A stretch of 64,000 nucleotides of DNA from Adiantum capillus-veneris (Eukaryota > Streptophyta > Polypodiopsida > Polypodiales > Pteridaceae), in assembly GCA_014529385.2 (NCBI GenBank), contig CM043948.1, positions 82,002,760 through 82,066,759 of the forward strand, written 5' to 3'. Numbering within the stretch: the first letter of the stretch is position 1; the number at the start of each line of letters is the position of its first letter. The position numbers and the translations under genes were made by a program. Under the pieces are notes generated by a model, which did no database searches, had not been told where the DNA came from, and saw nothing but the letters and a program-made list of their open reading frames with translations. Below are positions 9,721 through 20,160 of the stretch, one piece after another.

Positions 9721-12700
9721 GTTGAAGCAATCCAAGTTGCTTCCCTCTATCAAATTTTGTCTTTTGGCATACCACACATTTAGAAACATACTCTTGTATG
9801 TTCACTTTCATGGTAGGCCAATAGAAATATGTTTCAATTCCCTTTAAGGTAGACTGAATCCCTCTATGCCCCGCATACGGTGGAGCATGAGATTCATACA
9901 TTACTTTCTCACGTAGTGAGTTAGTAACACATAGTCTATTGCCATAGAGAAGATAACCATCTTGTAAAGTAAATGGTTCTTCTTTCTTCCCTAATGCAAG
10001 GGCTGAAATCACATCTCTAAAATCGGGATCAATAGCATACTCATCTATCATTGAAGATAGATCATTGTGAGTTGCTATGGAAACCGCATTCACTCTCGGC
10101 CGTCTTGAGAGTGCATCAGCTACTTGATTATGCTTGCCAGCAATGTGAGCAATATGAAAATGAAATTGCGAAAGGAAATTTGCCCACCTCATTTGTTTGT
10201 CGAAGAAATTGGTCTGCGTCATGAAGTACTTAAGACTTTGGTGATCCATTCGCACAATGAAAGGAGTCCCCAATAAATAGTGCTTCCATGAGTCTAAGGC
10301 ATGTAGAACTGCAAGGAGTTCCTTTTCGTATATGCCTAGAGCTTGCTCAACAGGGTTGAGCCTTCGACTCTCATAGCCCATGGCGTGCCCTTCTTGGAGC
10401 AAAACAGCTCCAAGGCAATCACCACAAGCATCACATTGGACCTCAAATGGTTTTGAGAGATCCGGTAGTGTAAGCACAGGTTGAGAGATAAGATTTTCTT
10501 GAAGCTTTTCGAAAGCATTCTTCTCCTTAGCATACCATGTATACCTAACGCTTTTCTTTGTTAGGTCATGTAATGGTCCCGCAATTTGTGAGAACTTTTC
10601 TATGAAGCGTCTATAGTATGCACACATACCTATAAAGCTTCTTAGTTCATGAAGATTCCTTGGTTTAGGCCATCCTTTTATTACCTCTAACTTTGATGGA
10701 TCCATTTGGATGCCATCTTGAGAGATAATGTGACCTAAATACTGAACCTCCTGCAAGAAAAATTCACTTTTCTTTCGATTAACATAAAGTTTATTCTCTC
10801 TTAAAACTTGAAATATTACCTCTCTTAAAACTTGAAATATTACCCGGAGGTGTTGCTTGTGTTCGTCTAATGAATTAGAGTAGATGATAATATCATCAAA
10901 GAACACTCCAGTGAAGGTTTGATGAGGCCTGAACAGCTTCTCCACCAAGCGGTTGAATGTGGCTGGTGCATTGGTCAAGCCAAAAGGCATGACAATGTAT
11001 TCGTAAAGACCAAATGTGGTGCGAAATGCGGTCTTTACAATGTCTTGATCAACTATCCTTATTTGATGATAGCCACTTTTTAGGTCAATCCTACTGAAGT
11101 AGATCGATCTTTGTAGCTTATCAAATAGTTCTTCTACCCGTGGAACGGGAAACCTATTCTTGATAGTGATCCTATTTAGTGCTCTATAGTCGACACACAT
11201 ACGATATGTGCCGTCTTTCTTTTGCACTAATAGCACAGGTGAGCAAAATGGAGATGAGCTAGGCCTAACCATGCCCTTCTCAACTAAATCATGCACTTGC
11301 CGCATAATCTCCTCTTGTTGAGCTTGAGAAACTCTATAAGGAGGTTTGTTAGGCGGTGAACTTCCTGGAAGAAGTTCAATTGCATGGTCATCATTACCTC
11401 GTTTAGGAGGTAGCTCACAAGGGATGTCGTCAATAAAAACATCTTGAAACCCCTTGAGAAAATTGGATAACTCTAATTCCTTTTGGTTGCTTTTATTTTC
11501 TTTTGCTAAAGCATTAGGTTCATTTTGAGAATCTTTAACAAAAATCATGTACACGGAAATAGAGCTCTTTATTGACTTGTTGAAAGCTGGTGTATGTACA
11601 ATGGGGATAGTGTTACCCATTTCCTTAGCATCTATAAACATGTCCTTTTCCCTGAACTTAAAGGAGATTCTCCTTTCAGGAAATTTAATATTGGCAGCCA
11701 GGCGGTCAAACCATGGTGCCCCTAGGATTACATCCTCATGCTTGAGAGGAGGGATAAAAAAGTCCTCTTTGTCCACATAGCTTTGAACATGAAGCCTCAA
11801 TTTCCCGATTAAGGGAGTGACTGAAGCTTCTAGCTCCTTGAAAGCACTGTCTGCGGGTAGGACATCTCCCATCTCGTAGGCTTGTATGCCTAGCTTGGTG
11901 GCCAACTCTATAGATATAAAATTGTGAGTAGAACCAGGGTCAAAGAGAATAAAAGCATCATGTTCTCTTACCTTTCCCCAAGCATGGCATAGAGGATATC
12001 CTTTGTGATGAGTTTGGTGAGTCTCCTCCTCTTGGCTTTCAACCAAAGAAGCTCTAGGAGGATCTTGGCGGTTGTTCTTTTGGGGACAAGCGTGATACGC
12101 ATGCCCTTGTTCGCCGCACTTGAAACACCGGTTATCCTTGCGATAACGCTCAAGCTCTTCAGGAGAGAGTTTGTTCTTACCTTTGTAAACTCCCTTCTCT
12201 TTAGCTTTGTTGGAGTTGCCCTTAGGAGAATTTTGGACATCGTCCTTCCCTTTAGGCTCATTGGAACCCTTGTTTTCTGGGGGCTTATTATTTCTTTTAG
12301 CCCCCGTTTGGAAATTGATTTGTGAGGCCACCATAGTATGGTGTATTACCGCCGATATGGTACATGGCCTTTGGGAGTTGACATACTCCGCCATTTCTTC
12401 GGTTAAGCCCGCACAAAATTGTTGCTTTTGCTCTCCAAAATCCAACTTTTTGAAGACAGTGGCTTTGAGTTGTAGGTCCCAAAACTTGTCTACATATTTG
12501 TGGATGGATTCATTGGGAGAGAGCTTTAAGCTTCGCCATTCGGTGAGTACTTTGTCTTTGGCATCGGTGGCCAAAAACTGCTTCATAATGGAAGCTCTTA
12601 AAGCCTTCCATGTTCGTGGAGCTTCACCGTTGGCTCTTAGGCTAGACTTGTCTACATATTTGTCATTCGCCATTCGGTGAGTACTTTGTCTTTGGCATCG

Positions 12701-12745
12701 GTGGCCAAAAACTGCTTCATAATGGAAGCTCTTAAAGCTTTCCAT
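9620..12745 (-). CDS. Gypsy-A gag-protease-RT-RNase H-integrase polyprotein (1041 codons)
   Basis: One long minus-strand frame covers most of the polyprotein. Residues about 207-220 are the zinc knuckle CFKCGEQGHAYHAC. Protease follows at about 269 (LFDPGSTHNFIS, D-P-G at the active site, a variant common in plant gypsy elements). RT has VLLVQKKDGTYRMCVDYRAL, MPFGLTNAPATF and the catalytic FFDD near residue 617. RNase H begins around 770 (FEVQCDACGD). The integrase H2C2 domain follows near 950 (YESHAPPYAGHRG ... CVVCQK). RT carries an in-frame 8-residue tandem duplication (VIFQVLRE repeated), just after FFDD. The N-terminal 40 residues belong to a 134-bp gag duplication, so the apparent start is not the real one. 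Expected to be inactive. Confidence 0.93.
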   Translation of the reverse strand: MESFKSFHYEAVFGHRCQRQSTHRMANDKYVDKSSLRANGEAPRTWKALRASIMKQFLATDAKDKVLTEWRSLKLSPNESIHKYVDKFWDLQLKATVFKKLDFGEQKQQFCAGLTEEMAEYVNSQRPCTISAVIHHTMVASQINFQTGAKRNNKPPENKGSNEPKGKDDVQNSPKGNSNKAKEKGVYKGKNKLSPEELERYRKDNRCFKCGEQGHAYHACPQKNNRQDPPRASLVESQEEETHQTHHKGYPLCHAWGKVREHDAFILFDPGSTHNFISIELATKLGIQAYEMGDVLPADSAFKELEASVTPLIGKLRLHVQSYVDKEDFFIPPLKHEDVILGAPWFDRLAANIKFPERRISFKFREKDMFIDAKEMGNTIPIVHTPAFNKSIKSSISVYMIFVKDSQNEPNALAKENKSNQKELELSNFLKGFQDVFIDDIPCELPPKRGNDDHAIELLPGSSPPNKPPYRVSQAQQEEIMRQVHDLVEKGMVRPSSSPFCSPVLLVQKKDGTYRMCVDYRALNRITIKNRFPVPRVEELFDKLQRSIYFSRIDLKSGYHQIRIVDQDIVKTAFRTTFGLYEYIVMPFGLTNAPATFNRLVEKLFRPHQTFTGVFFDDIIIYSNSLDEHKQHLRVIFQVLREVIFQVLRENKLYVNRKKSEFFLQEVQYLGHIISQDGIQMDPSKLEVIKGWPKPRNLHELRSFIGMCAYYRRFIEKFSQIAGPLHDLTKKSVRYTWYAKEKNAFEKLQENLISQPVLTLPDLSKPFEVQCDACGDCLGAVLLQEGHAMGYESRRLNPVEQALGIYEKELLAVLHALDSWKHYLLGTPFIVRMDHQSLKYFMTQTNFFDKQMRWANFLSQFHFHIAHIAGKHNQVADALSRRPRVNAVSIATHNDLSSMIDEYAIDPDFRDVISALALGKKEEPFTLQDGYLLYGNRLCVTNSLREKVMYESHAPPYAGHRGIQSTLKGIETYFYWPTMKVNIQEYVSKCVVCQKTKFDRGKQLGLLQPLPIPNSPWESISMDFIFGLPKSISMGIREYGR
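10796..10845 (-). repeat. 24-bp in-frame tandem duplication in Gypsy-A RT
   Basis: ACCTCTCTTAAAACTTG and its continuation occur twice in a row, adding eight residues (VIFQVLRE) between the catalytic FFDD and the ENKLYVN segment. The frame is kept. Confidence 0.85.
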
Positions 12746-12785
12746 GGTCGTGGAGCTTCACCGTTGGCTCGTAGGCTAGACCACC
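12501..12785 (-). repeat. 134-bp tandem duplication in Gypsy-A gag with filler
   Basis: The block starting TTCGCCATTCGGTGAG recurs with a 134-base offset (12532 and 12666). The two copies encode the same gag segment (PWKALRASIMKQFLATDAKD). Between them is a short filler, CTTGTCTACATATTTGT, copied from 12484-12501. As 134 is not a multiple of three, gag is frameshifted. Confidence 0.88.
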
Positions 12786-13705
12786 ATTGCCTGGCGGACT
12801 TTTGAAAGTGCATAGCTACATGGCGTAGCTTAGAGGACTCCGTGAAGCCCTCATCTCCAAACGCCGCATCGAATTGCTGGATAAAGGCCAAGACTTTGTC
12901 CGTAGCACCAAAGGTACCATCATAGGTAAGGAAAGACATGCTCTTCCCTCCCTCTTTGAATTTCTTCAACTTGGATGACCTCTTCCATGCGACATAGGAT
13001 TTCCTATGGCCTCTTATTTTTGATGGTTCAAAGGTTGCACCATCACTTTCTTCAGAAGGTGAAGAATTTGAAGAAGGTGGAGAAGAGGGTGACCTCTTTC
13101 TCGCCTTTTTCTTGTCTTGATCTTCGTTGTCTTCACCATCACTTTCATAAGAGGAAGAGGATGAAGAAGATGGAGAAGAGGGTGTCCTCTTTCTCGCCTT
13201 TTTCTTATCTTGCTTTTTATCATCCCTCTTTGAATTATGGCGTGGAGAAGAGTGTGATGGTCTTCTCCGCTTTGGTGGTGATGGAGAGCGTTTAGCCCGC
13301 CGTCTTCGTGGAGCCATCTCCGCCGAGGTGGCGGGAGACTCACTTCTTTCTCGTTCCTTCGGTGGAGGCTCTTGAGTTCTCCTTTGGGAAGGAGATGCAT
13401 CATCAAGAAGTAAATTCTTGAGCCCTTCGTACAGATTCTCTTCTTCTTCCCGAATCGGAGAGACCTCTTTTGGGAGTCTCACAAGGAGGCTTCCTAGGTG
13501 TTCTCTCTTCATGGTGATGAGCTTGGTGAATCCCGTGAGCACGGAGCTGCCGTTTCACATTGCTTTGGAGAGATGGATTGCCCATGGCTTGTTGAAGCCT
13601 AGAAACAATATAGTTAACAAGCATCGGAGCATCATTAGTAGCTTGCTCATGAGAAAAATCAAAGTTATCAACATTAATTTCACTCTCTTTACTATTGTCA
13701 TCCAT
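12652..13705 (-). pseudogene. Gypsy-A gag, N-terminal half
   Basis: Gag starts MDDNSKESEINVDNF at 13705. It contains an Arg/Ser- and Lys-rich section made of two tandem units (KKARKRTPSSPSS and KKARKRSPSSPPS, about 13040-13210) followed by the retrotransposon capsid core (SFLTYDGTFGATDKVLAF, then SARQWWSSLRANGE). A frame change near 13405-13440 splits it in two, and the 134-bp duplication breaks it again. Capsid precursor by homology; the Arg/Ser tract may bind RNA (inference). Confidence 0.87.
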
Positions 13706-14133
13706 TCTAACAACTTTTAGGTGTAAACTTTTTAGGTGTACTTTGGCACTTCAAGCCCTAGTTGCTACTCCTCTTTACCCCTTTAGAAAAAGCACTCAAG
13801 CTACTGTACCCGCGGCTCAAATACCATTAATTGCAAGGAATAGAAGAGAGGGTCATTTGACACCAAAACAGCACCGGCTCCTGTCAAGCTTCTAATACCT
13901 CAATAGTGGTTAAGCCGTAGGCAAGCCGTAGGCAAGCCCCGTAGGACTCCACTATTAAGACCATAGCTCTCGACGGTGATGCCCCGTTAACTGCACGAAG
14001 GCAGGCGCACTGCAAGGCTGAAAAATCCCTATTCTACTTACTCACAAGCAATTAATAATACCAACCATTTATAGCTAGCTTGAGGACCTCCCTTCTTGAG
14101 CAAGAAAAGAGAAACCTTGTGATCTGATACCAA
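13706..14133 (-). promoter_or_regulatory. Gypsy-A leader and primer-binding site
   Basis: Untranslated leader ending in the primer-binding site at 14121-14132. The plus strand reads GATCTGATACCA, the initiator tRNA-Met site with one mismatch (GATC for GAGC on the minus strand). The LTR starts one base later at 14134. Confidence 0.85.
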
Positions 14134-15105
14134 TGTAACATTTAATGGCCTAATAACTTGTGTGTAGCAGAAATTAGCATGAGCATAGTGGGCATTTCAT
14201 TAGAATAGATTCCTAATGAGAATTACAAGAGTGCTTGGGTGGAGAGAGCAACAAAAATCATAACACCTAGTTAGATAGCATGAATGGTACTTTCAAAAGA
14301 GAGAGAAATTAAGCAATTGACAACAGTTGAGGACCGGATTTGCATGGAGTCGTTCCCCCTTCCAAAAGGCTTTGTATTATGGTTTCTCCCATCAAGAGAG
14401 ACATTGTACAATACAATTCTTTGTGCTCCTTCAAGACTAGCTAGTGCAATGAAGATGAAAGCTTCATGCACCAAGCAAAACACTTAGCAAAACAACTTTA
14501 ATTATCCCCGGTCTCAGACCCAAGACCTCACACACCTTCAAAGATGGTGAGAGCTAGCAGGGTAGATTGAGAGGAAGAAGGAGTATCTTACGAGAAAGAT
14601 GTACATCTCCTCACATAATCACTCATATTAGCATAGCTTAGCTTAGTAATTAGCATGGTAGAGGAGATGAGCATGCATTGAAGCTTGGCTCTTGGTTGGA
14701 TTTGCATCCACATGCCAAGAGTGTGTCGATGTAGGCTTCTATTTCACAAGCTTGGAGTAGGTGACGAGCTCTCCCTTAAAGCTTGGGAAGAGATAGTCTT
14801 CTTTACTTCTCACATAGGCTATGTGAGTGTGTGTGTGTGTGATAATGCCTTGCAAAAATCAGCCCCCTCTCTCTCTTGGGCGAGCCCTCTTGCTATTTGC
14901 TCTTGCAGGCTCCCCATTGGACCTCCCCAGGCCTATCCTATCACAATTAAGCAGCATAAGTGATAGCCTTCTGACATGTGTCCCCCTTTCCCCTTTTGTG
15001 AGAGCTTAATCAATTAAACTTAATTGATTTAAATGAATTAAATCCCCATTGGACCTTTTCCCATTCTGACCAATAGGAATTAAGCACACTTTGGGAGCAA
15101 CTAGC
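14134..15105 (-). repeat. 5' LTR of Gypsy-A
   Basis: Aligns with 7211-8369. It lacks 176 bp relative to that copy; the deletion lies between two copies of CCAATAGGAATT, of which one remains (about 15070). Similarity to the other LTR stops after GGGAGCAACTAGC at 15105, so a few terminal bases may be lost. Confidence 0.82.
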
Positions 15106-15550
15106 TTAGGCATCTGACATGTGTCCTTCATTCCCTTTGTGTAAAGGGGGCTTGTGTGTGTGTGTGTGTGTGTGTGTGGCTTTCTCTCTCATCCCCTACT
15201 TGCTAGGATCTCCCCCCTCCTATGTAGGGATATGCAAGACTTTTTTGGTCACACACAAAGCATCCAATTCCTTAAGGTTGACCTTTGGACATAACCTTTG
15301 AATTTTGGAACCTTAGCAGTTTGGAAGTCTTAATGGGTTGAACCTTAGGGTCTTTTTAGCCCATTGTTTCACATGGCTCTTTTGCAGATGGCCCCCCCTT
15401 TGGATCCCTATTTTCCCTCCTTTGGATCCCTACTGTGGCCGGTCTGCTAGCTTAACCAATATTCTAGCTTTTTCTCCCCTGGCACTTCCCCATATTAAAT
15501 GATCAGTTTAACATGAGAAAATCATTTAGGAGAATTAGATATTGATTATT
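15106..15550. other. Unassigned spacer with TG microsatellite
   Basis: No gene is visible. A (TG)n run sits at about 15152-15178. The segment 15106-15160 (CTGACATGTGTCC ... TTCCCTTTGTG) weakly resembles the Gypsy-A LTR interior near 14970-15000 and could be an old LTR duplication. The rest is unplaced. Confidence 0.4.
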
Positions 15551-15776
15551 ATGACAGGGTTGCAGGAAAACACACACATCTTGGGAGAGGACGAAGGAAG
15601 ATCTAGGCATACAACAGAGAGAGTTTTACTTAGTGTGCAATAAAAAGATAGATAGCCCTAGAGTGATGGGTGTATATACAATGCACGGGGGGAAAACCTC
15701 CTAGTGAGGGGAAAAATGCCACATGTTTATGGTCCTAAGTGTGTTCACACACATCAGTAACACATAAATATGGTAA
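15551..15776 (-). repeat. Diverged Copia-2 family LTR relic
   Basis: GGGTTGCAGGAAAACACACAC through AAATATGGTAA follows the 227-bp Copia-2 LTR end to end, including ACTTAGTGTGCAAT and GATAGCCCTAGAGTGATG. The first and last few bases are altered. No polypurine tract or coding region adjoins it, so it is a solo LTR or a truncated end. Confidence 0.85.
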
Positions 15777-16246
15777 TATTAAGATTATGTTCAATGTCAC
15801 TATAGTTGGAAGCTTTTTGTCCTAAAGTTTTCACATATTCGAAAGCTACGATGGGATGGTTCCATACCTTTCTCACACAAGGAGGGAGAGCATCCAAAGC
15901 CTCTTGAGATCTCAAAATAAAGCTTAATCCAATCTTGTCTAAGTCAGTGGAGTTAAAGATAGTTATCAACAAATCTTTCTTTCCAAACCAAGGGATTTTT
16001 CAGACTAAGACACTTGGACTTCAAAATTTTGCCTAACAATACTCAAAGTTGAGTAATTGAGACTCTCTTAGCTCCAAATCTTCATAGGAGTAGTTCTCAA
16101 GGGTATAGAAGAGCTTAAATAGAATCCTTATATTATACCTCTCAAATAATTTATAAGAAAAATAACCCAACTCCATGGCTCTAGATAGGTAAATCAATCT
16201 CCATTTGAAATCCCTATATGCAAAAACTCTATGGTTAGAAGGGCCA
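15777..16246 (-). pseudogene. Unrecognised degenerate coding stretch
   Basis: One minus-strand frame reads about 150 codons with only three stops, clustered near 15985-16025. It has a protein-like composition with many aromatic and charged residues (YRDFKWRLIYLSRAMELGYF, and SFILRSQEALDALPPCV). I do not recognise the family. It ends abruptly at the LTR relic at 15776. It may be an exon fragment of a host gene or part of an unfamiliar transposon. No function is proposed. Confidence 0.45.
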
Positions 16247-17156
16247 TTTTATTTCTTTACTTGTTGAGAAAGGATACTCATTCAAAATAATCATGAAAAA
16301 AGTTCATTCATATTTGCATCATAGTAAGTTTATTTTTTATGTTTCTTCCTTTGGAATGTTCAAGATAATCAGTAGAGTAAATTTAAGAAAGCTTAAAATC
16401 CCACTTATTGTTTGACTTAGTAACACACTAATTTGTTGTTTTGATCTCTAGTGCTTCTAGTATTTTTACTCTAGCTTGACAAATGCTAGCCCTTATCATG
16501 GTTGAGTATGCCCATTACCTTCAGAGGGTGATAGAAACTGAGCTCATTTGTTTTGTAGAGTATATTCAAAGCATGAATGATCTCTATACAAACCTGCACC
16601 TACTCTTGGGCACTGACGACATGAGTAGGGATGTCATAGCTGTTGTCCAAGCTATGCATAATAAAGGTGATAATCTTATCCTTCTTGTTTGGACAAAGCA
16701 GCAAAGTTGAGGTCACATATTGTCAAGTTTGGATCTTTGTACGTCTTTGGTTATTTGCAACCTCTTCTTCGTAGGTTTGTAGTAGTATTCATTTTTTGAT
16801 TTCGTATTTAGCTTACGTTAGGACTTAATAATTTGTTTCTTTAGGAGTTGTTGTGTGAAGTTTGATTTCTAGGATTAATTTTTTAAGATGTCTTATCCTT
16901 TTTTGTTTAAAATTGAGTACTTGTTTTTAAGTTTTAGCAAAGTAAGCTGCGTCAACTTATTTTGCGCATGACTTTTCTAAAAACATTTTTAAGTTAATAA
17001 TGTTTTGTTTTGTCTAGTTTTGTTTTGTAGAGTGATTTAGTTTTTTTTCCTTCTTTTCTTCTTTTTCTTGTTTTCCCTTGCTTTTATAGTATGTTGAGTG
17101 TTTTATTCCTCTTCTAATTCGTGAGTTCAAACTATTCTGAACTTATGAAGGTATAT
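16247..17156. other. A/T-rich spacer, nothing identified
   Basis: I see no gene, repeat or element boundary here. T-rich runs occur at 16320-16450 and 17030-17090. Confidence 0.5.
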
Positions 17157-17232
17157 AAACTTATCACTCTAGGTCTCTTTTCTTTGGGCATGCCACATCA
17201 TCAGCTTGTGACATACCCCCCTCTTGAAAGAA
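17157..17232 (-). repeat. Gypsy-B 3' LTR stub and polypurine tract
   Basis: Only the first approximately 57 bases of the 3' LTR (sense) remain, ending ATCAGCTTGTGACA at 17213 on the plus strand. Next to it, TACCCCCCTCTTGAAAG (17214-17230) is the complement of a polypurine tract. The match with 48556-48612 fixes the boundary. The LTR is cut off at 17156 by unrelated A/T-rich sequence. Confidence 0.8.
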
Positions 17233-17859
17233 TTGTAATCGCTCTCATTACACCTACAAAACAGACAGAGGCCATAAAACAGTTCTGTAGACACTGACTC
17301 TAAGTACCGATGCACTAGAAAACACAAATCGAACACTTGCACAAAGAAGACTCGGTTAGTGCACATTCAGATCATATTGAAATTAGTCACATAAAAATTC
17401 CATCAAGATCTCATACTATGATTCTTGGCAATGTACTTAGCAATCGCATCTAGATCCACACTGGACCTCACTGATGTCGGATTAGCTAATTCTTATTGCA
17501 ATCATGTCTATAGATTCTCAAGATCGAAATGCTGCAGTCATTTTGTCTTTCAATCCTGCACTCAAACAAAATCACATGAGAGAGTACACATTTATCTAAT
17601 TCAAGTTTGGCCCATTCCCATTTTCAATTTCCTTATTCATAAAGTCATATAGTAGAATAATGTCAGCCCAGCAGTATCCCTAAAATCCAAAGGGAAATCA
17701 ATGAGTTTATTCTGCCAAGGTAACCAGTGACAAAGGAGCGGAGTGACTCCCCTCTCGTGCAGTCCCGTCTACACTAGATTCAACCTTGCTGATCTGTGAG
17801 ATCTTTCGGAATAGACACAGCTCAATCGAAAGCCTCAAGGTAAAGTTCCAAAATCTGAG

Positions 17860-18230
17860 GAGTATCTGCCAAGATCCTCCTCCTACATCCACTTCACATC
17901 CAATGCCTGATAGCTCTTGAATTTCACTAAGAACCTTCAAATCACTTTACATTTCACTTTCCTCTCTTTATGGGCTAGTATTTATTCTGGAACGAGTATC
18001 TCCTCACTCTCTTCCACTTCAGGTTACTCATCAGACTCCCTGTCAACTAGCACCTCACCATTTAAAGGTTTCAAGAGACTCACGTGAAAAGCATTGTGAA
18101 TCTTCCCAGTGTCTGGCAACTTGAGTCTGAAGGATACATCATTTATCTTTTCTTGGATCTGGAAAGGTCCATAATACCTCATGCTGAGCTTTGAAAAAAA
18201 AAAGGCCACTCCATTCCCTTTCATTTCCTT
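17860..18230 (-). pseudogene. Gypsy-B integrase C-terminus and chromodomain
   Basis: The minus frame 18024-18224 carries [19 protein letters not shown] and [17 protein letters not shown] chromodomain relic follows at about 17870-17940 (RFLVKFKSYQALDVKWM, then a stop and EEDL). This matches the Gypsy-A tail, so both are chromoviruses, but the nucleotide sequences are well diverged. Confidence 0.85.
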
Positions 18231-18379
18231 AGGTGTGCCTTCTCAAAACATAAGAGCACCCAATCATCTTCCTTCAACTTCAAGTCGCGTCTATGTTTAT
18301 CTGTTGCCTTCTTGTGTCGTGCTTGAGACTTCTCTAGAGCCTCGCATACCTTTGGCAAAAGCAGTGTCCAAATTCCTCG

Positions 18380-19030
18380 TGTACTAATCTGCTTCAAAAA
18401 TATTGTCCTTGGTGCTTAAAAATGGAGAGACCTTCTTAGCACCTTCAATTACCTCAAATGACGCCTTCTCCGTCGAGGAGTGAACCGTGTTATTGTAGGC
18501 AAATTCACCAAAGGCGAGTACTTTTCTCATTGAGTCTTCTGATTGGCGATGTAAGACTTCAATAAATTCAAAACCACTGAATTGCCTATCTTAGATTGCC
18601 CATCTATCGATAGGTGGAATGATGATGAGGACTGCAACCACGTGCCAATGTTCTCCCAATTGACCTCCAAAATGTGAATCGGGCATCTCTCTCTGACTCT
18701 ATTGTCTTAGGCATGCCATGTAACCAAAAAATATGTGCAATGAATAGTCTTGCCAAATGATCAAGCTTGACCGTCTTCTTTATTGGAATAGAGTGAGCTT
18801 GCTTGCTCAATCTGTCGATGACTGTCCAAATGCCATCGTGCCCACTTTGAGTCTTGAGAAGATCAAAGATGAAGTTCATAGCAATGCTTTCCAAGGGATG
18901 AGAGGGAATGGGTAAAGATTGTAGAAGTCCTAGTGCCTTATGCCTTTCAAATTTGACCTTTTGGCATACTAAACAACTACGGACAAAGTCATCCACATCC
19001 TTTTTGAGCCTCGGCTAAATAAAGTAACGG
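18380..19030 (-). pseudogene. Gypsy-B integrase core
   Basis: The frame 18604-18996 has CLVCQKVKFERHKALGLLQ (end of the H2C2 domain), SIAMNFIFDLLK where the first catalytic Asp is replaced by Asn, and WTVIDRLSKQAHSIPIKK. The rest (18380-18600) is in other frames. Inactive. Confidence 0.87.
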
Positions 19031-20160
19031 TCAATACACTTCAAGGTGGTATCTATGCCACGGAGTCCCGTAAAAGGTGGACAATGACACTTTGTCAAAA
19101 CCTTTTTCCTCAAAGACTATGTAACACACAATATTGTTTTCCGCATCAAATAGCCATCCTGTATGGAATAGCCTGAAATTGTCTCCTTGTTCTGTATCTA
19201 GGTAAAAATGTTAGGAAAGTCAGGATCTGTGGCATAGTAGTCAAGCATATCCTTAAAGCTTCACTAATGAATCGTGGAAATAGCTAGAACCAAGGGCTTC
19301 CAAGACAATGCATTTGTCACCAAGTTCTTATGTCCCTGAACATAGGCAATCTGGAAGTGAAATTGTGACAAGAGGTTAGCCCATCGCATTTGCTTTTTTA
19401 AAAGCTACTTCTATGACAAGAAGTAGCGTAAACTCTGATGATTCATAAAGACTGTGAAATCAGCTCTGAGTAAATAGTGTCGCCACTGTGTACGAGCATG
19501 GATAACTGTTAATAGCTCTTTTTCATAAATTTGTGCTACCAATTCTGGCCGTGAAAACATCCTGCTCTCCAAAATGCTCCCAGCCTACAACCACAAGCAT
19601 CACAATGGACTTTGAATGGCTTTTGCAAGTCTGGCAAAGCCAACACTAGTCCGTAGTCAATTTTCTTTGAGCGTTTGAAAAGCGATAACCTCTGTCAAAC
19701 CCCACGTGAAAGGGACTCCTTTCTGAGTCACTAAATGCAAAGGAGGAGCAATCTCTGCAAACTTTTGAATGAACCGCCAATAATAAGAGCACAAGCCCAA
19801 AAAGCTTCAGACTTCATGAACATTCTTTACGTCATGCCAATCACGAATATTCTCAATTTTGGTTGGGTCCATCTGCACTTCTTACTGAGACAATATGCCC
19901 CAAGAAATGTATCTTGGGCAAGGAAAATTCACTCTTTTTTGTGTTGATAACCAATATATTCTTCCACAATGCTTGAAAGACCTGTAACAGATGATGTATG
20001 TGCTCTGCTTCATTCTTGGAGAAAACCAGAAAGTGCCCACAAAAGATCGATACTCTCTAAAAATCCTATCCATCATTTGATTAAATGTCGTTGGAGCATT
20101 CGTTGGCCTAAAAGGCATAACCAAATATTTGTATAAACCAAAGGTTGTTCAAAAAGATGC
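19030..20160 (-). pseudogene. Gypsy-B RT and RNase H
   Basis: RNase H is readable in pieces near 19300-19570 (YEKELLTVIHA, HYLLRADFTVF, QMRWANLLSQFHF). RT is readable near 19900-20155 (TTFGLYKYLVMPF, PTNAPTTFNQMMDRIF). The region corresponding to the upstream RT is missing where Copia-3 begins at about 20160. Multiple stops. Confidence 0.85.

Larger units (their letters stand above)
7211..15105 (-). mobile_element. Gypsy-A: Ty3/gypsy chromovirus, nearly full length
   Basis: This is a minus-strand element. In sense order it has a 5' LTR (14134-15105), primer-binding site, gag with zinc knuckle, protease, RT, RNase H, integrase with chromodomain, short 3' UTR and 3' LTR (7211-8369). The chromodomain places it among chromoviruses. 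It is disabled by a duplication in gag, a frameshift and a stop in integrase, and LTR deletion. No flanking target duplication can be seen because the left LTR is shared with another copy. Confidence 0.88.

Noticed and set aside
16483-16710. Plus-strand open frame of 75 codons
   Set aside because: Short, in A/T-rich DNA, with no motif and no supporting context.
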